Assembly: GCA_022599775.1 (NCBI GenBank)
Contig: JAHZLQ010000013.1
Location: 1 to 49,117, forward strand
Direction: 5' to 3'
Origin: Gammaproteobacteria bacterium
GTDB taxonomy: Bacteria > Pseudomonadota > Gammaproteobacteria > Nevskiales > Nevskiaceae
Length of the DNA stretch: 49,117 bases
The notes under the pieces: model-generated
The model's input: only the letters and a program-made list of their open reading frames with translations
Told to the model about the DNA's origin: nothing
Database searches by the model: none
Position numbers and translations under genes: made by a program
In this document: piece by piece, positions 1-6,930 of the stretch
Layout of the letters: each line of letters begins with the position of its first letter
Position numbering within the stretch: the first letter of the stretch is position 1

Positions 1-351
1 GGCTACTTCAGTGAGCACAACGTTGACGCCTGCGAGGCTGCCCAGATCACGCCGCTGATCGCCCAGAAGCGTGAAGCGCACTCGGGCTGGCTCTCTCGTC
101 GTCTGGCGCCGCCACCGGTGAAGCCGGACGATCCCACGGCCTTGGACCGGATGCGCCATCGCTTGGCCACGCCCGAAGGCAAGGCCGCCTATGGCTTGCG
201 CAAGTGCACGGTCGAACCCATCTTCGGCATCATCAAACAGGTGATGCGCTTCCGGCAATTCCTGGTGCGGGGCATCAAGAACGTCAAGGCCGAATGGGGA
301 TTGGTGTGCCTGGCGTTCAACCTGAAGCGGATGGCGGTCTTGAACGGATGA
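1..351 (+). CDS. IS1182-type transposase, C-terminal fragment
   Basis: The frame is open from base 1 and ends at TGA 349-351, so only the last 116 codons are in the window. The C-terminus has the run KAAYGLRKCTVEPIFGIIK, followed by a VMRFRQFLVRG...GLVCLAFNLKRM segment. This is typical of the DDE_Tnp_1_6 domain of IS1182-like transposases, and the Glu in TVEPIFG is probably the last residue of the DDE triad. The visible part shows no frameshift. The element probably ends near 496. Family assignment is from pattern recognition; a related IS5-group element is the alternative. Confidence 0.85.
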   Translation, partial: GYFSEHNVDACEAAQITPLIAQKREAHSGWLSRRLAPPPVKPDDPTALDRMRHRLATPEGKAAYGLRKCTVEPIFGIIKQVMRFRQFLVRGIKNVKAEWGLVCLAFNLKRMAVLNG

Positions 352-496
352 AGAAAGTGAAGGAAAGGTCCGTTTCCATGCCCCGCAAACCGCTTTTCGT
401 CCCGCTGGGCAAATCCTGCCCAGATCACCGCGGTCAAAAAATAACCACGCCAGAACGCAGCAGACAGCCCACGTTTCCAAGTCCGACAGGCTGCTA
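352..496. mobile_element. Probable right end of the IS1182-type element
   Basis: About 140 bases follow the transposase stop and contain no gene. The stretch closes with AAGTCCGACAGGCTGCTAG (478-496), which resembles terminal inverted repeats I recall from this IS group. The other end is outside the window, so the repeat cannot be paired and the exact boundary is inferred. If it is right, the element abuts, or supplies, the TAG stop of the lipoprotein gene on the other strand. Confidence 0.45.
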
Positions 497-862
497 GTTC
501 AAGACCTTGTAACCGCGCCCACGCAGACAGGTCTTGACCACCTGGTCCTTCTCCCGCTCGCCGCCGGCCGCGCCGCGCGCACCACCGGCCACGGCGCCGA
601 CACCAGCACCCTTGGCCACGGTTGAACTGTCACCGACGATGGCGCCGAAGATCGCGCCGAGCACCCCTCCCGCCGCGGCGCTCTTGCCGGCTTGCTCGCC
701 GGTGTTGACCTGGCTCGCATAGGTCTCGCACTGCGCCAGATCCTGGTCGTAGCGGCTCATGTCCACGCCCTGAGTGTCGACGATCGGCCCTTTGCTGGCG
801 CAGGCGCCAAGCATCAGTACGAGCGCAGCGACGAGCGTGGTCTGCTTGATTGATGGTTTCAT
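494..862 (-). CDS. Glycine-zipper lipoprotein
   Basis: A 122-residue small envelope protein. It begins MKPSIKQTTLVAALVLMLGACAS, a signal peptide with lipobox LGAC, so it should be lipidated at Cys20. Residues about 65-108 hold Gly/Ala-rich segments (AAAGGVLGAIFGAIVGD and GAGVGAVAGGARGAAGG) of the glycine-zipper type seen in SlyB/YMGG-like outer membrane lipoproteins. The C-terminus CLRGRGYKVLN is a common family ending, so the protein appears complete. The ATG at 862 has GGGAG just upstream; a longer reading to 934 lacks a signal peptide start and was not used. The TAG stop coincides with the proposed IS end. Precise function is unknown; a role in outer membrane integrity is typical of the family. 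Confidence 0.85.
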   Translation of the reverse strand: MKPSIKQTTLVAALVLMLGACASKGPIVDTQGVDMSRYDQDLAQCETYASQVNTGEQAGKSAAAGGVLGAIFGAIVGDSSTVAKGAGVGAVAGGARGAAGGEREKDQVVKTCLRGRGYKVLN

Positions 863-890
863 GTCGGGATCTCCCGCGTTGTCCGGAAAC

Positions 891-1487
891 TCAGAGTGAT
901 GCCGAATGGTCGGGTTCGTCCAGCGACTCGGCATAGCGCCGCGCCGCCAGCGAGAACATCAGCCCACTGAGCCCATTGGCGAGAATCGACACACCGATCA
1001 GCATACCGACCGCCCATTCGCTGCTCTGCGGGTACTGCGAACCGATCAGCAGACCCAGCACCACGCTGAGCAAGGCATCCAGCAACAGCCAGCCGGCGCC
1101 GCGCAGAGGGCGCAGTCGCAAATAGGCGGCCACCCGGAAAATCGCCGCAGCGATCAGCATCACGGCGAACAACAGCGTCAGCGACATCAGCCCGGCTTTC
1201 GGATGCAGCAGCAGATAGGTACCGACCAGCCCGTACAGCACCGCGACCAGCGCATGCCAGATCCGGCTGCCGAGGCGTTGCGGCTCGAAAGTGATCACGA
1301 AGTGCGCGAACGCGGCCAGCACCAGCAACCAGCCGATCAGCAGCGTGGTCGCCAGTCCGGCGACCAGGGGCAGGGCAACCGCCACGGCGCCGATCGCGAT
1401 CAGGCCGATCGAAATCACCAACCAGCCGCGGCTGCGGCGCTTGAGCGCGTCCGCAGGCTTGAGGCTGCGCTTGTCGTCTGCTTGCAT
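891..1487 (-). CDS. HdeD/DUF308 family membrane protein
   Basis: A 198-residue integral membrane protein with about six hydrophobic helices after a basic, hydrophilic N-terminus (MQADDKRSLKPADALKRRSRG). The helices come in short pairs with Gly/Ala-rich turns (ISIGLIAIGAVAVALPLVAG, LLLDALLSVVLGLLIGSQYP), the pattern of HdeD-like proteins. In Escherichia coli HdeD belongs to the acid-resistance island; for relatives elsewhere the function is mostly unknown. It lies 28 bases upstream of the glycine-zipper lipoprotein gene on the same strand, so the two are probably co-transcribed, which would suit an envelope stress role (inference). Confidence 0.8.
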   Translation of the reverse strand: MQADDKRSLKPADALKRRSRGWLVISIGLIAIGAVAVALPLVAGLATTLLIGWLLVLAAFAHFVITFEPQRLGSRIWHALVAVLYGLVGTYLLLHPKAGLMSLTLLFAVMLIAAAIFRVAAYLRLRPLRGAGWLLLDALLSVVLGLLIGSQYPQSSEWAVGMLIGVSILANGLSGLMFSLAARRYAESLDEPDHSASL

Positions 1488-1563
1488 GTGGGGCTCCGCA
1501 GAATTCGACGCTCAGCGTACTCCACGACAGGTGAATCAAGGCTTGCTTACCCGCTTTCTGCGC

Positions 1564-2241
1564 TCAATCCGCGCGCACCGCGCGCAGGAAATCCTCCAGA
1601 CGACGGCCTTCGCGATCCTCGAACCGCGCCTCGCCGACATCCGCCTGCTGCATGCGGTCCAGGCGAAAATTGCGGAAATCCTCGCGCAGCTCACACCAGG
1701 CGCCGGCGCACCAGACCTGGCCCCAGAAGAACAAGCCCACCGGATGGATGCGGCGTTCGGTAATGCGGCCGGCCTCGTCGCGATAGCGCAATGACACCAC
1801 GCGCCGCTCGGCGATGGCGGCGCGCAAACGGTCGATCATGGCATCGTGGCCCTGCTCGCCGAAGCGCGGTGCAAACAGCGGTGAACGCTCCATCGCGATG
1901 CGCTTGTCGGTGGGCATGGCCTGCGCGATCTTGGCCAAGGCCAGTTCTGCGGCCCGCGCCAACTGCGGACCGGCCCAGCTCTGCGCCAGCCTGGCACCGA
2001 GCGCCAGCGCTTCGAGTTCGATCGCGTCGAAACTCAGCGGCGGCAGTTCATAGTCGTGACGCAGGCGATAGCCGACGCCGGCCTCACCCTCGATCGGTAC
2101 GCCAGCCAGCGACAGATCGCGAATGTCCCGATAGATCGTGCGTATCGACACCTCCAGACGCTCGGCCAGCTGCGCGGCCGTGGTCAAACGCCGGCCGCGC
2201 AGGTACTGAACGAGCTGGAACAGCCGGTCGGCGCGACGCAT
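1564..2241 (-). CDS. YafY-type HTH/WYL transcriptional regulator
   Basis: A 225-residue regulator. Residues about 1-60 (MRRADRLFQLVQYLRGRR...RLEVSIRTIYRDIRDL) form the HTH_11 winged helix-turn-helix common to YafY-like regulators. The rest ends in a WYL domain (HPVGLFFWGQVWCAGAWCEL, then NFRLDRM), which in this family senses a ligand or nucleic acid. The start at 2241 was chosen because the HTH begins at once there; longer readings add only unrelated sequence from the preceding gene. It begins 7 bases after the VOC gene stop, so the two form an operon. Such regulators often control their own operon; the inverted repeat at 2678-2694 is a candidate site. Confidence 0.85.
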   Translation of the reverse strand: MRRADRLFQLVQYLRGRRLTTAAQLAERLEVSIRTIYRDIRDLSLAGVPIEGEAGVGYRLRHDYELPPLSFDAIELEALALGARLAQSWAGPQLARAAELALAKIAQAMPTDKRIAMERSPLFAPRFGEQGHDAMIDRLRAAIAERRVVSLRYRDEAGRITERRIHPVGLFFWGQVWCAGAWCELREDFRNFRLDRMQQADVGEARFEDREGRRLEDFLRAVRAD

Positions 2242-2248
2242 CGTCTGG

Positions 2249-2614
2249 CTAGGCCACCTTCTTCGGATCGAACAGGGGGTTCTGAATGATCGACAGCCGA
2301 TTACCGTAGGGATCGAGCACGCTGGCAACGCGCACGCCCTCGCCGACCTCCCGAACCGGATCGAGATCGCTCGCCCCCAAGGACAGCAGGCGCGCGTACT
2401 CGGCGTCCGCATCGTCCACGCCCCAATAGACTTCGGCGCCGTCGACGCCAGGCTGGCGGTCAGGGATCAGGCCCAGTTCGAAACCGCCGATCTCGAAACC
2501 GACGTAGTACGGCTCATCGTAGTACGGCGCCACGCCGAAGACGCGGCCGTACCAGTCCTTGCCGGCGGCGAGATCGGGGGTCGGATAAATCGCGGTGCGC
2601 AGTCCCATCATCAT
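2249..2614 (-). CDS. VOC family (glyoxalase-like) protein
   Basis: A 121-residue single vicinal-oxygen-chelate domain: MMMGLRTAIYPTPDLAAGKDWYGRVFGVAP... to DPYGNRLSIIQNP. The beta-alpha-beta-beta-beta halves are seen in the opening TAIYPTPDL strand and the closing VLDPYGNRLSII strand. Such small proteins include glyoxalases, resistance proteins and many of unknown substrate; the substrate cannot be named here. The ATG at 2614 is preceded by GAGGAG at 7 bases spacing, and two further in-frame ATGs follow directly, so the true start could shift by one or two codons. It is the first gene of a two-gene operon with the WYL regulator. Confidence 0.85.
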   Translation of the reverse strand: MMMGLRTAIYPTPDLAAGKDWYGRVFGVAPYYDEPYYVGFEIGGFELGLIPDRQPGVDGAEVYWGVDDADAEYARLLSLGASDLDPVREVGEGVRVASVLDPYGNRLSIIQNPLFDPKKVA

Positions 2615-2677
2615 GGCTTTGCTCCTCTGTTGCGGGCGATCGAGGCGGAGTCGAGCGCGCATCTTCGCTCGCCCACC

Positions 2678-2694
2678 CTGACACAGAATGTCAG
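2678..2694. promoter_or_regulatory. Perfect inverted repeat, candidate operator
   Basis: CTGACA-CAGAA-TGTCAG is a perfect 6-base inverted repeat with a 5-base spacer. It sits in the 128-base divergent region, 64 bases upstream of the VOC gene start and about 50 bases upstream of the chorismatase. The placement suits binding by the YafY-type regulator encoded in the operon. Assignment to that protein is inference. Confidence 0.45.
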
Positions 2695-2728
2695 CAGACC
2701 GCTCGGCCGCGATCACGGCGCCTGCGCT

Positions 2729-2734
2729 TACAAT
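2729..2734 (+). promoter_or_regulatory. Candidate -10 element for a leaderless chorismatase transcript
   Basis: TACAAT matches five of six bases of the sigma-70 -10 consensus and ends 8 bases before the ATG at 2743. Transcription would then begin at or beside the start codon, which fits the absence of a Shine-Dalgarno sequence. No good -35 hexamer is visible. Confidence 0.4.
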
Positions 2735-2742
2735 GCGCGGCA

Positions 2743-3717
2743 ATGAATCCCCCGTTTCACATCAGCGCCGAACACGAGACGCCGCACGGCACGCATTGCC
2801 TCGCACAATGGCGCTTCGGCGCCGCTGAGGCACGTTCGGCGCAGGCGATCGCGATTCCGCTGCGGGTGCTGTCCGGGCCCGACACACAAACCTGGTCGAG
2901 CGAAACGCCGGTACGGCGTCGCCGTATCGCAGGTGTCGAGTGTGTGGACAACGGCGAAGTGCTGCTGGCACGCCTGCATCTGGACGACCCGGCTGACGGC
3001 GACTGGCAGGCGCTGGCCGCCAAGGCCTATCGACACATCGCGACGTTCCAGGCCGCCAGCGACTATCCGGCGCTACTGCGCGTGTGGAACTTCATGGCCG
3101 GAATCACGGACGGCGAGGGCGACCACGAACGCTACCGACGTTTCGCGCTGGGCCGTTACGAAGCCTGGGAACTGGCGCGGGGCGTCGAGGCGCGTCTGCC
3201 GGCGGCGACCGCCATCGGCACGCATGCGCGCGGCCTGCAATTGGTGTGGCTGGCTGCACGCCAAGGCGGAATCCAGATCGAGAATCCGCGCCAGACCAGC
3301 GCCTTTCGCTATCCGCGCGAATACGGCCCGCGCAGCCCGAGCTTCTCGCGCGCGACGCTGCACCACCGCCGTGGCGGCGATCACTTGTACGTGTCCGGTA
3401 CCGCCAGCATCGTCGGACACCGTAGCCTGCATGCCGGCGATGTGCTGGAACAGCTCGACGAAATCCACCGCAATCTGTCCGTACTGGCCGCCGAAGCCGG
3501 GCGTCGTGCCGGGCATGCGCAGGCGATGGTGGCCCGGGCCTTGACGGTTTATGTGCGCCGCGCGCGCGACGCGGCCCGTGTTGCGCAGCGTGTCCGCGAG
3601 CGGTTCGGAACGGCCGTTCCGCTGTGGGTGCTGGAGGGCGATGTCTGTCGCCGCGAGCTGCTGGTGGAGATCGAGGCGCTGTACGGCACTGCATCCGCAG
3701 CGGCGGCGGCTGCGTAA
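2743..3717 (+). CDS. Chorismatase of the FkbO/Hyg5/XanB2 family
   Basis: A 324-residue cytosolic protein without signal peptide. Family landmarks are RVWNFMAGI (113-121), ERYRRFALGR (129-138), LPAATAIGT (152-160), IENPRQTSAFRYPREYGPRSPSF split over 179-201, LYVSGTASIVGH (215-226) and GDVCRRELLVEIE (299-311). This is the layout of chorismatases: FkbO makes dihydroxycyclohexadiene carboxylate, Hyg5 makes 3-hydroxybenzoate, and Xanthomonas XanB2 makes 3- and 4-hydroxybenzoate for xanthomonadin and ubiquinone. The product here cannot be read from sequence by eye. No pigment or polyketide genes are nearby, so it may supply 4-hydroxybenzoate for ubiquinone (inference). It ends in a poly-Ala tail. 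No clear ribosome site precedes the ATG. Confidence 0.8.
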   Translation: MNPPFHISAEHETPHGTHCLAQWRFGAAEARSAQAIAIPLRVLSGPDTQTWSSETPVRRRRIAGVECVDNGEVLLARLHLDDPADGDWQALAAKAYRHIATFQAASDYPALLRVWNFMAGITDGEGDHERYRRFALGRYEAWELARGVEARLPAATAIGTHARGLQLVWLAARQGGIQIENPRQTSAFRYPREYGPRSPSFSRATLHHRRGGDHLYVSGTASIVGHRSLHAGDVLEQLDEIHRNLSVLAAEAGRRAGHAQAMVARALTVYVRRARDAARVAQRVRERFGTAVPLWVLEGDVCRRELLVEIEALYGTASAAAAAA

Positions 3718-3786
3718 TGACGTGAGGCGGGCTGAACCCGTCCGTGCTGAACAGGTCTCCCCCCAGGCCCTCACCAGGAGTACGAC

Positions 3787-4107
3787 ATGAACAAGATCCA
3801 TTCCCTACGCAAGCCTTTCGCCGTAATCGGCCTCGCCCTGGCAATGTGCGCCGGCCCGGCTGTGGCGGCGGTGTATGACGCCGACCTGCCGAACAACGAC
3901 CTGCAGATTTCCGAGCAGGTGAAGCAGACCTTGCTGCAGGACGCCAAGGTCGTGCCGACGCTGCCGATCGAGGTGAAGACCTATCGCGGCGAAGTGATCC
4001 TGTCGGGCGAGGTCGAATCCGTGCCGATGGTCTATCGCAGCGTGGAGCTCGCCCGCAAGATCCAGGGCGTGCGCAAGGTCAATGTCGACGCGCTGTACGT
4101 GGACTGA
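3787..4107 (+). CDS. Periplasmic BON-domain protein
   Basis: A 106-residue secreted protein. Residues 1-27 (MNKIHSLRKPFAVIGLALAM...AVAA) are a Sec signal peptide. Residues about 40-105 form one BON domain, recognisable from SEQVKQTLLQDAK, the central VKTYRGEVILSGEV strand-turn-strand, and the closing GVRKVNVDALYVD. BON domains occur in OsmY and related envelope stress proteins and are thought to bind phospholipid. AGGAG lies 6 bases before the ATG. It stands alone, convergent with glpK. A role in envelope or osmotic stress is likely from the family only. Confidence 0.85.
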   Translation: MNKIHSLRKPFAVIGLALAMCAGPAVAAVYDADLPNNDLQISEQVKQTLLQDAKVVPTLPIEVKTYRGEVILSGEVESVPMVYRSVELARKIQGVRKVNVDALYVD

Positions 4108-4129
4108 GACGCAGGCCGCGTGGCACCGC

Positions 4130-4152
4130 CCGCCACCGCTGTCAGGTGGCGG
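4130..4152. terminator. Hairpin between convergent genes, possible terminator
   Basis: CCGCCACC and GGTGGCGG form an 8-base stem around a 7-base loop in the convergent gap after the BON gene, overlapping the glpK stop codon. There is no T-run on either side, so intrinsic termination is uncertain. Confidence 0.3.
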
Positions 4153-5623
4153 TGCGGACCCGTTTCACGGCATTGAGCCAGCCGGTGTAGTTGGCGTCCG
4201 CCTGGTCCGGCGACTGCGACGGCTCGAAACGTCGCTCGACCTTCCAGAGCTGGGCGATTTCATCGAGTGATTCGTAGACCCCAACGTGCAGACCCGCCAG
4301 AAACGCGGCGCCGAGCGCGGTGGTTTCAACCACTTCGGGGCGTTCGACCGGAATCTTCAGCGTGTCCGTCAGGAACTGCGTCAGCCAGTCATTGACGACC
4401 ATGCCACCGTCCACGCGCAGTTCGTGCGGCGGCTTGGCGTCCTTGCCCATGGCTTCGATCAGATCGCGTGTCTGATAACAGACCGATTCCAGTGCCGCGC
4501 GCGCGATGTGTGCAAAGCCGGTATCGCGCGTCAGTCCGAAGATCGCGCCACGCGCTTCCGGGTCCCAGTACGGCGCGCCGAGCCCGGTGAAGGCCGGCAC
4601 CAGATAGACACCGCGATTGTCCGGTAGCGACTTGGCGAGATCTTCGGTGTCGGCGGCGTGTTCGATCAGCTTCACCGCGTCGCGCAGCCACTGCACCGCA
4701 GCGCCGGCGATGAAGATGCTGCCTTCCAGGGCGTAGGTGACTTCGCCGTTGAGGCGATAGGCGGTGGTGGTCAGCAGGCGGTGCTCGGAACGCACGAAGT
4801 CCTTGCCGAGATTGAGCACCATGAAGCAGCCGGTGCCATAGGTGGACTTGATCATGCCGGGTTCGAAACAGGCCTGACCGATGGTCGCGGCCTGCTGGTC
4901 GCCAGCGACGCCGCCGACCACCAGCGGCTCACCGAGAATGTCGGCATCCATGCGGCAGAACTCGGCGGCACTGTCGAGCACCTCCGGCAACAGCGCGCGC
5001 GGCACGCCGAAGAACTCCAGCAGCTCGTCGTCCCAGTCCTGCGTGCGCACATTGAACAGCATCGTGCGGCAGGCGTTGGTGGCGTCGGTGACATGGCGTT
5101 CGCCGCCGGTCATGTTCCAGATCAGCCAGCAGTCGATGGTGCCGAATGCCAGTTCGCCGTTTTCGGCGCGCTCGCGTGCGCCGTCCACGTTGTCGAGTAT
5201 CCAGCCGAGCTTGGTCGCCGAAAAGTAGGGGTCCAGCAACAGGCCGCTGCGGTCGGCGATCCAGGCATCGCGCTCGTCCGACTTGCGCTGCTTGCACCAC
5301 TCGAAGGTGCGCCGGTCCTGCCAGACGATCGCGGGATAGATCGGCTTGCCGGTCTTGCGGTCCCAGACCACGGTGGTTTCCCGCTGGTTGGTGATGCCGC
5401 AGGCGGCGATATCGCCCACCTTGAGATCGGCGTCGGCGAGCGCGCCGCGCAGGCATTCCACGGTGTCGCGCCAGATCTGCTCGGGATCATGCTCGACCCA
5501 GCCGGAATCGGGATAGGACTGTTCCAGTTCACGCTGTGCCGTGCCCAGCTTGCGGCCCTCGCGGTCGAATACGATGGCGCGAGTACTGGTAGTGCCCTGG
5601 TCGATCGAAAGTATCGCCGTCAC
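4142..5623 (-). CDS. glpK: Glycerol kinase
   Basis: A 493-residue FGGY-family kinase that phosphorylates glycerol with ATP to sn-glycerol 3-phosphate, the entry step of glycerol catabolism. The N-terminus [19 protein letters not shown] is the hallmark phosphate-binding start. [21 protein letters not shown], the IVWQDRRT motif, and the FGGY signature region around [16 protein letters not shown] follow in order. Length is normal for GlpK. The start is a GTG at 5621-5623, with GAGGAGGA seven bases upstream; reading further upstream gives unrelated sequence. No glpF or glpD lies adjacent. It is divergent from a monoacylglycerol-lipase-like gene that could release glycerol. The 280-base gap holds several TTCGAA-like sequences, but a GlpR operator was not confirmed. 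Confidence 0.97.
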   Translation of the reverse strand: MTAILSIDQGTTSTRAIVFDREGRKLGTAQRELEQSYPDSGWVEHDPEQIWRDTVECLRGALADADLKVGDIAACGITNQRETTVVWDRKTGKPIYPAIVWQDRRTFEWCKQRKSDERDAWIADRSGLLLDPYFSATKLGWILDNVDGARERAENGELAFGTIDCWLIWNMTGGERHVTDATNACRTMLFNVRTQDWDDELLEFFGVPRALLPEVLDSAAEFCRMDADILGEPLVVGGVAGDQQAATIGQACFEPGMIKSTYGTGCFMVLNLGKDFVRSEHRLLTTTAYRLNGEVTYALEGSIFIAGAAVQWLRDAVKLIEHAADTEDLAKSLPDNRGVYLVPAFTGLGAPYWDPEARGAIFGLTRDTGFAHIARAALESVCYQTRDLIEAMGKDAKPPHELRVDGGMVVNDWLTQFLTDTLKIPVERPEVVETTALGAAFLAGLHVGVYESLDEIAQLWKVERRFEPSQSPDQADANYTGWLNAVKRVRTAT

Positions 5624-5841
5624 GTTGATGTCCTCCTCCGTAATGCCGGGACAGTGTGCCCGGTCCTGTGTCTGCAGCGTCGAGTTGATGCGGATCGAAC
5701 TCGCAATCCAAGCCGGCTCGAAACCTGATTCGAAGTGTTCGCGGCTGATCGCGCAAGTCCGCACCCTGTTCGAATAGAATAAGGCACTGTTTTTATTGTC
5801 GATCCCAGCGACGGCACCGATTCAGGAAATGATACGGCCAG

Positions 5842-5856
5842 TTCGCCGCAGGCGAA
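5842..5856. repeat. Small perfect hairpin in the hydrolase leader
   Basis: TTCGCC-GCA-GGCGAA is a perfect 6-base stem with a 3-base loop, lying about 50 bases before the hydrolase start. It resembles a single REP-like hairpin. It might affect messenger stability; no further evidence is visible. Confidence 0.3.
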
Positions 5857-5903
5857 GCCGTCGGAATGGGCCGATCCGGCCGGATACGGGGGAGAGTCGA
5901 TCG

Positions 5904-6818
5904 ATGCTGATTCGTTGGCGGGGGCGTGATCTGCACGTGCACGAGTGGTCGCCGGGCGACCCCGTGGCCGTGGTGCAGATCGTCCACGGCATGTCCGAGC
6001 ACGGCGCGCGCTACGCCCGCCTCGCCAACACGCTCGCCGCCGCCGGCTTTGCCGTCTATGCGCAGGATTTGCCGGGCCACGGCGAGTGCATCGCCGAGGG
6101 TGATACGCGCGGGCATTTTGCCGATCGCCAGGGCTGGCACTTCGCGCTGGCCAGCGTCGAGGCGGTCAAGGATCGCCTGCGTCAGCAGCACCCCAGCCTG
6201 CCGCTGTTCATGCTCGGCCACAGCATGGGCAGCTTCCTGGTGCAGCACCTGTTGCTCGACCAAAGCCGCGACCTCGCCGGCGTGGTGCTGTCGGCGACCA
6301 CCGGCAGCCTGGGTCCGCTGCGTGCCATCGGCCTGGCGCTGCTGCGCGCCGAGGTCGCGATCAAGGGGCCGCGCCATCCCAGCGCGCTCGGTGAGGCGCT
6401 GACGTTTGGCGCTTTCAATCGCCGCTTCCGGCCGAACCGCACGGCCTTCGACTGGCTGTCGCGGGACCCCGAAGAGGTCGATCGCTATATCGCCGATCCG
6501 GCCTGCGGGTTTCGCGTGACCGCCGCGCTGTGGGCGGACCTATTGGCGGCCTGCTCATCGCTGAATTCACCACGCCGCCTGCGGCCGGTGGATCCGAACC
6601 TGCCATTGCTGCTGATGGGCGGCGGCGCCGATCCGGTATCCCAGGGCGCCAGCGGCCCACGGCGTCTGGCAAGCGCTTATCGCAAGGCCGGCGTGCAGGA
6701 TGTGACGGTGCGCATCTATCCCGGCGCCCGCCACGAGCTGCTGCACGAGACCAATCGCGAACAGGTGGCGGCCAACCTTCTGGCTTGGCTGCGCACCCAC
6801 CTGCGCGGCCGCGGCTGA
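5904..6818 (+). CDS. Alpha/beta hydrolase, lysophospholipase/monoacylglycerol lipase-like
   Basis: A 304-residue Hydrolase_4 (serine aminopeptidase S33-like) protein. VVQIVHGMSEHGARYARLA near residues 22-40 carries the HG oxyanion-hole motif typical of monoglyceride lipases. LFMLGHSMGSF (about 101-111) carries the nucleophile Ser in GHSMG. The acid is probably in LLLMGGGADPVS and the His in PGARHELLHE. No signal peptide is visible, so it is cytosolic or peripheral. The ATG at 5904 follows GGGGGAGA at 9 bases; a longer upstream reading is basic and unlike the family. Divergent glpK suggests a shared theme of using glycerol from acylglycerols, which is inference. Confidence 0.85.
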   Translation: MLIRWRGRDLHVHEWSPGDPVAVVQIVHGMSEHGARYARLANTLAAAGFAVYAQDLPGHGECIAEGDTRGHFADRQGWHFALASVEAVKDRLRQQHPSLPLFMLGHSMGSFLVQHLLLDQSRDLAGVVLSATTGSLGPLRAIGLALLRAEVAIKGPRHPSALGEALTFGAFNRRFRPNRTAFDWLSRDPEEVDRYIADPACGFRVTAALWADLLAACSSLNSPRRLRPVDPNLPLLLMGGGADPVSQGASGPRRLASAYRKAGVQDVTVRIYPGARHELLHETNREQVAANLLAWLRTHLRGRG

Positions 6819-6917
6819 CAGCCGAATCGTGATCGTTGGCCGGGAGCATGCGGCGGCGAAAAGATGGAGCCGTCTCGGACCTTCCTCCGAGGTGCTGCAC
6901 ATCTGAAAGTGCCGCCA

Positions 6918-6923
6918 TACACT
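6918..6923 (+). promoter_or_regulatory. Candidate -10 element for a leaderless SNF2 transcript
   Basis: TACACT ends 7 bases before the ATG at 6931, which itself has no Shine-Dalgarno sequence. The spacing predicts a transcript beginning at or near the A of the start codon. No convincing -35 element is visible. Confidence 0.35.
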
Positions 6924-6930
6924 GGCGACC

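Noticed and set aside
4658-5728. Plus-strand frame of 356 codons opposite glpK
   Set aside because: Shadow of glpK with no family resemblance.
5624-5903. GlpR operators in the glpK promoter region
   Set aside because: Several TTCGAA-like words are present but none forms a convincing symmetrical operator, and a consensus for this group is not known to me.
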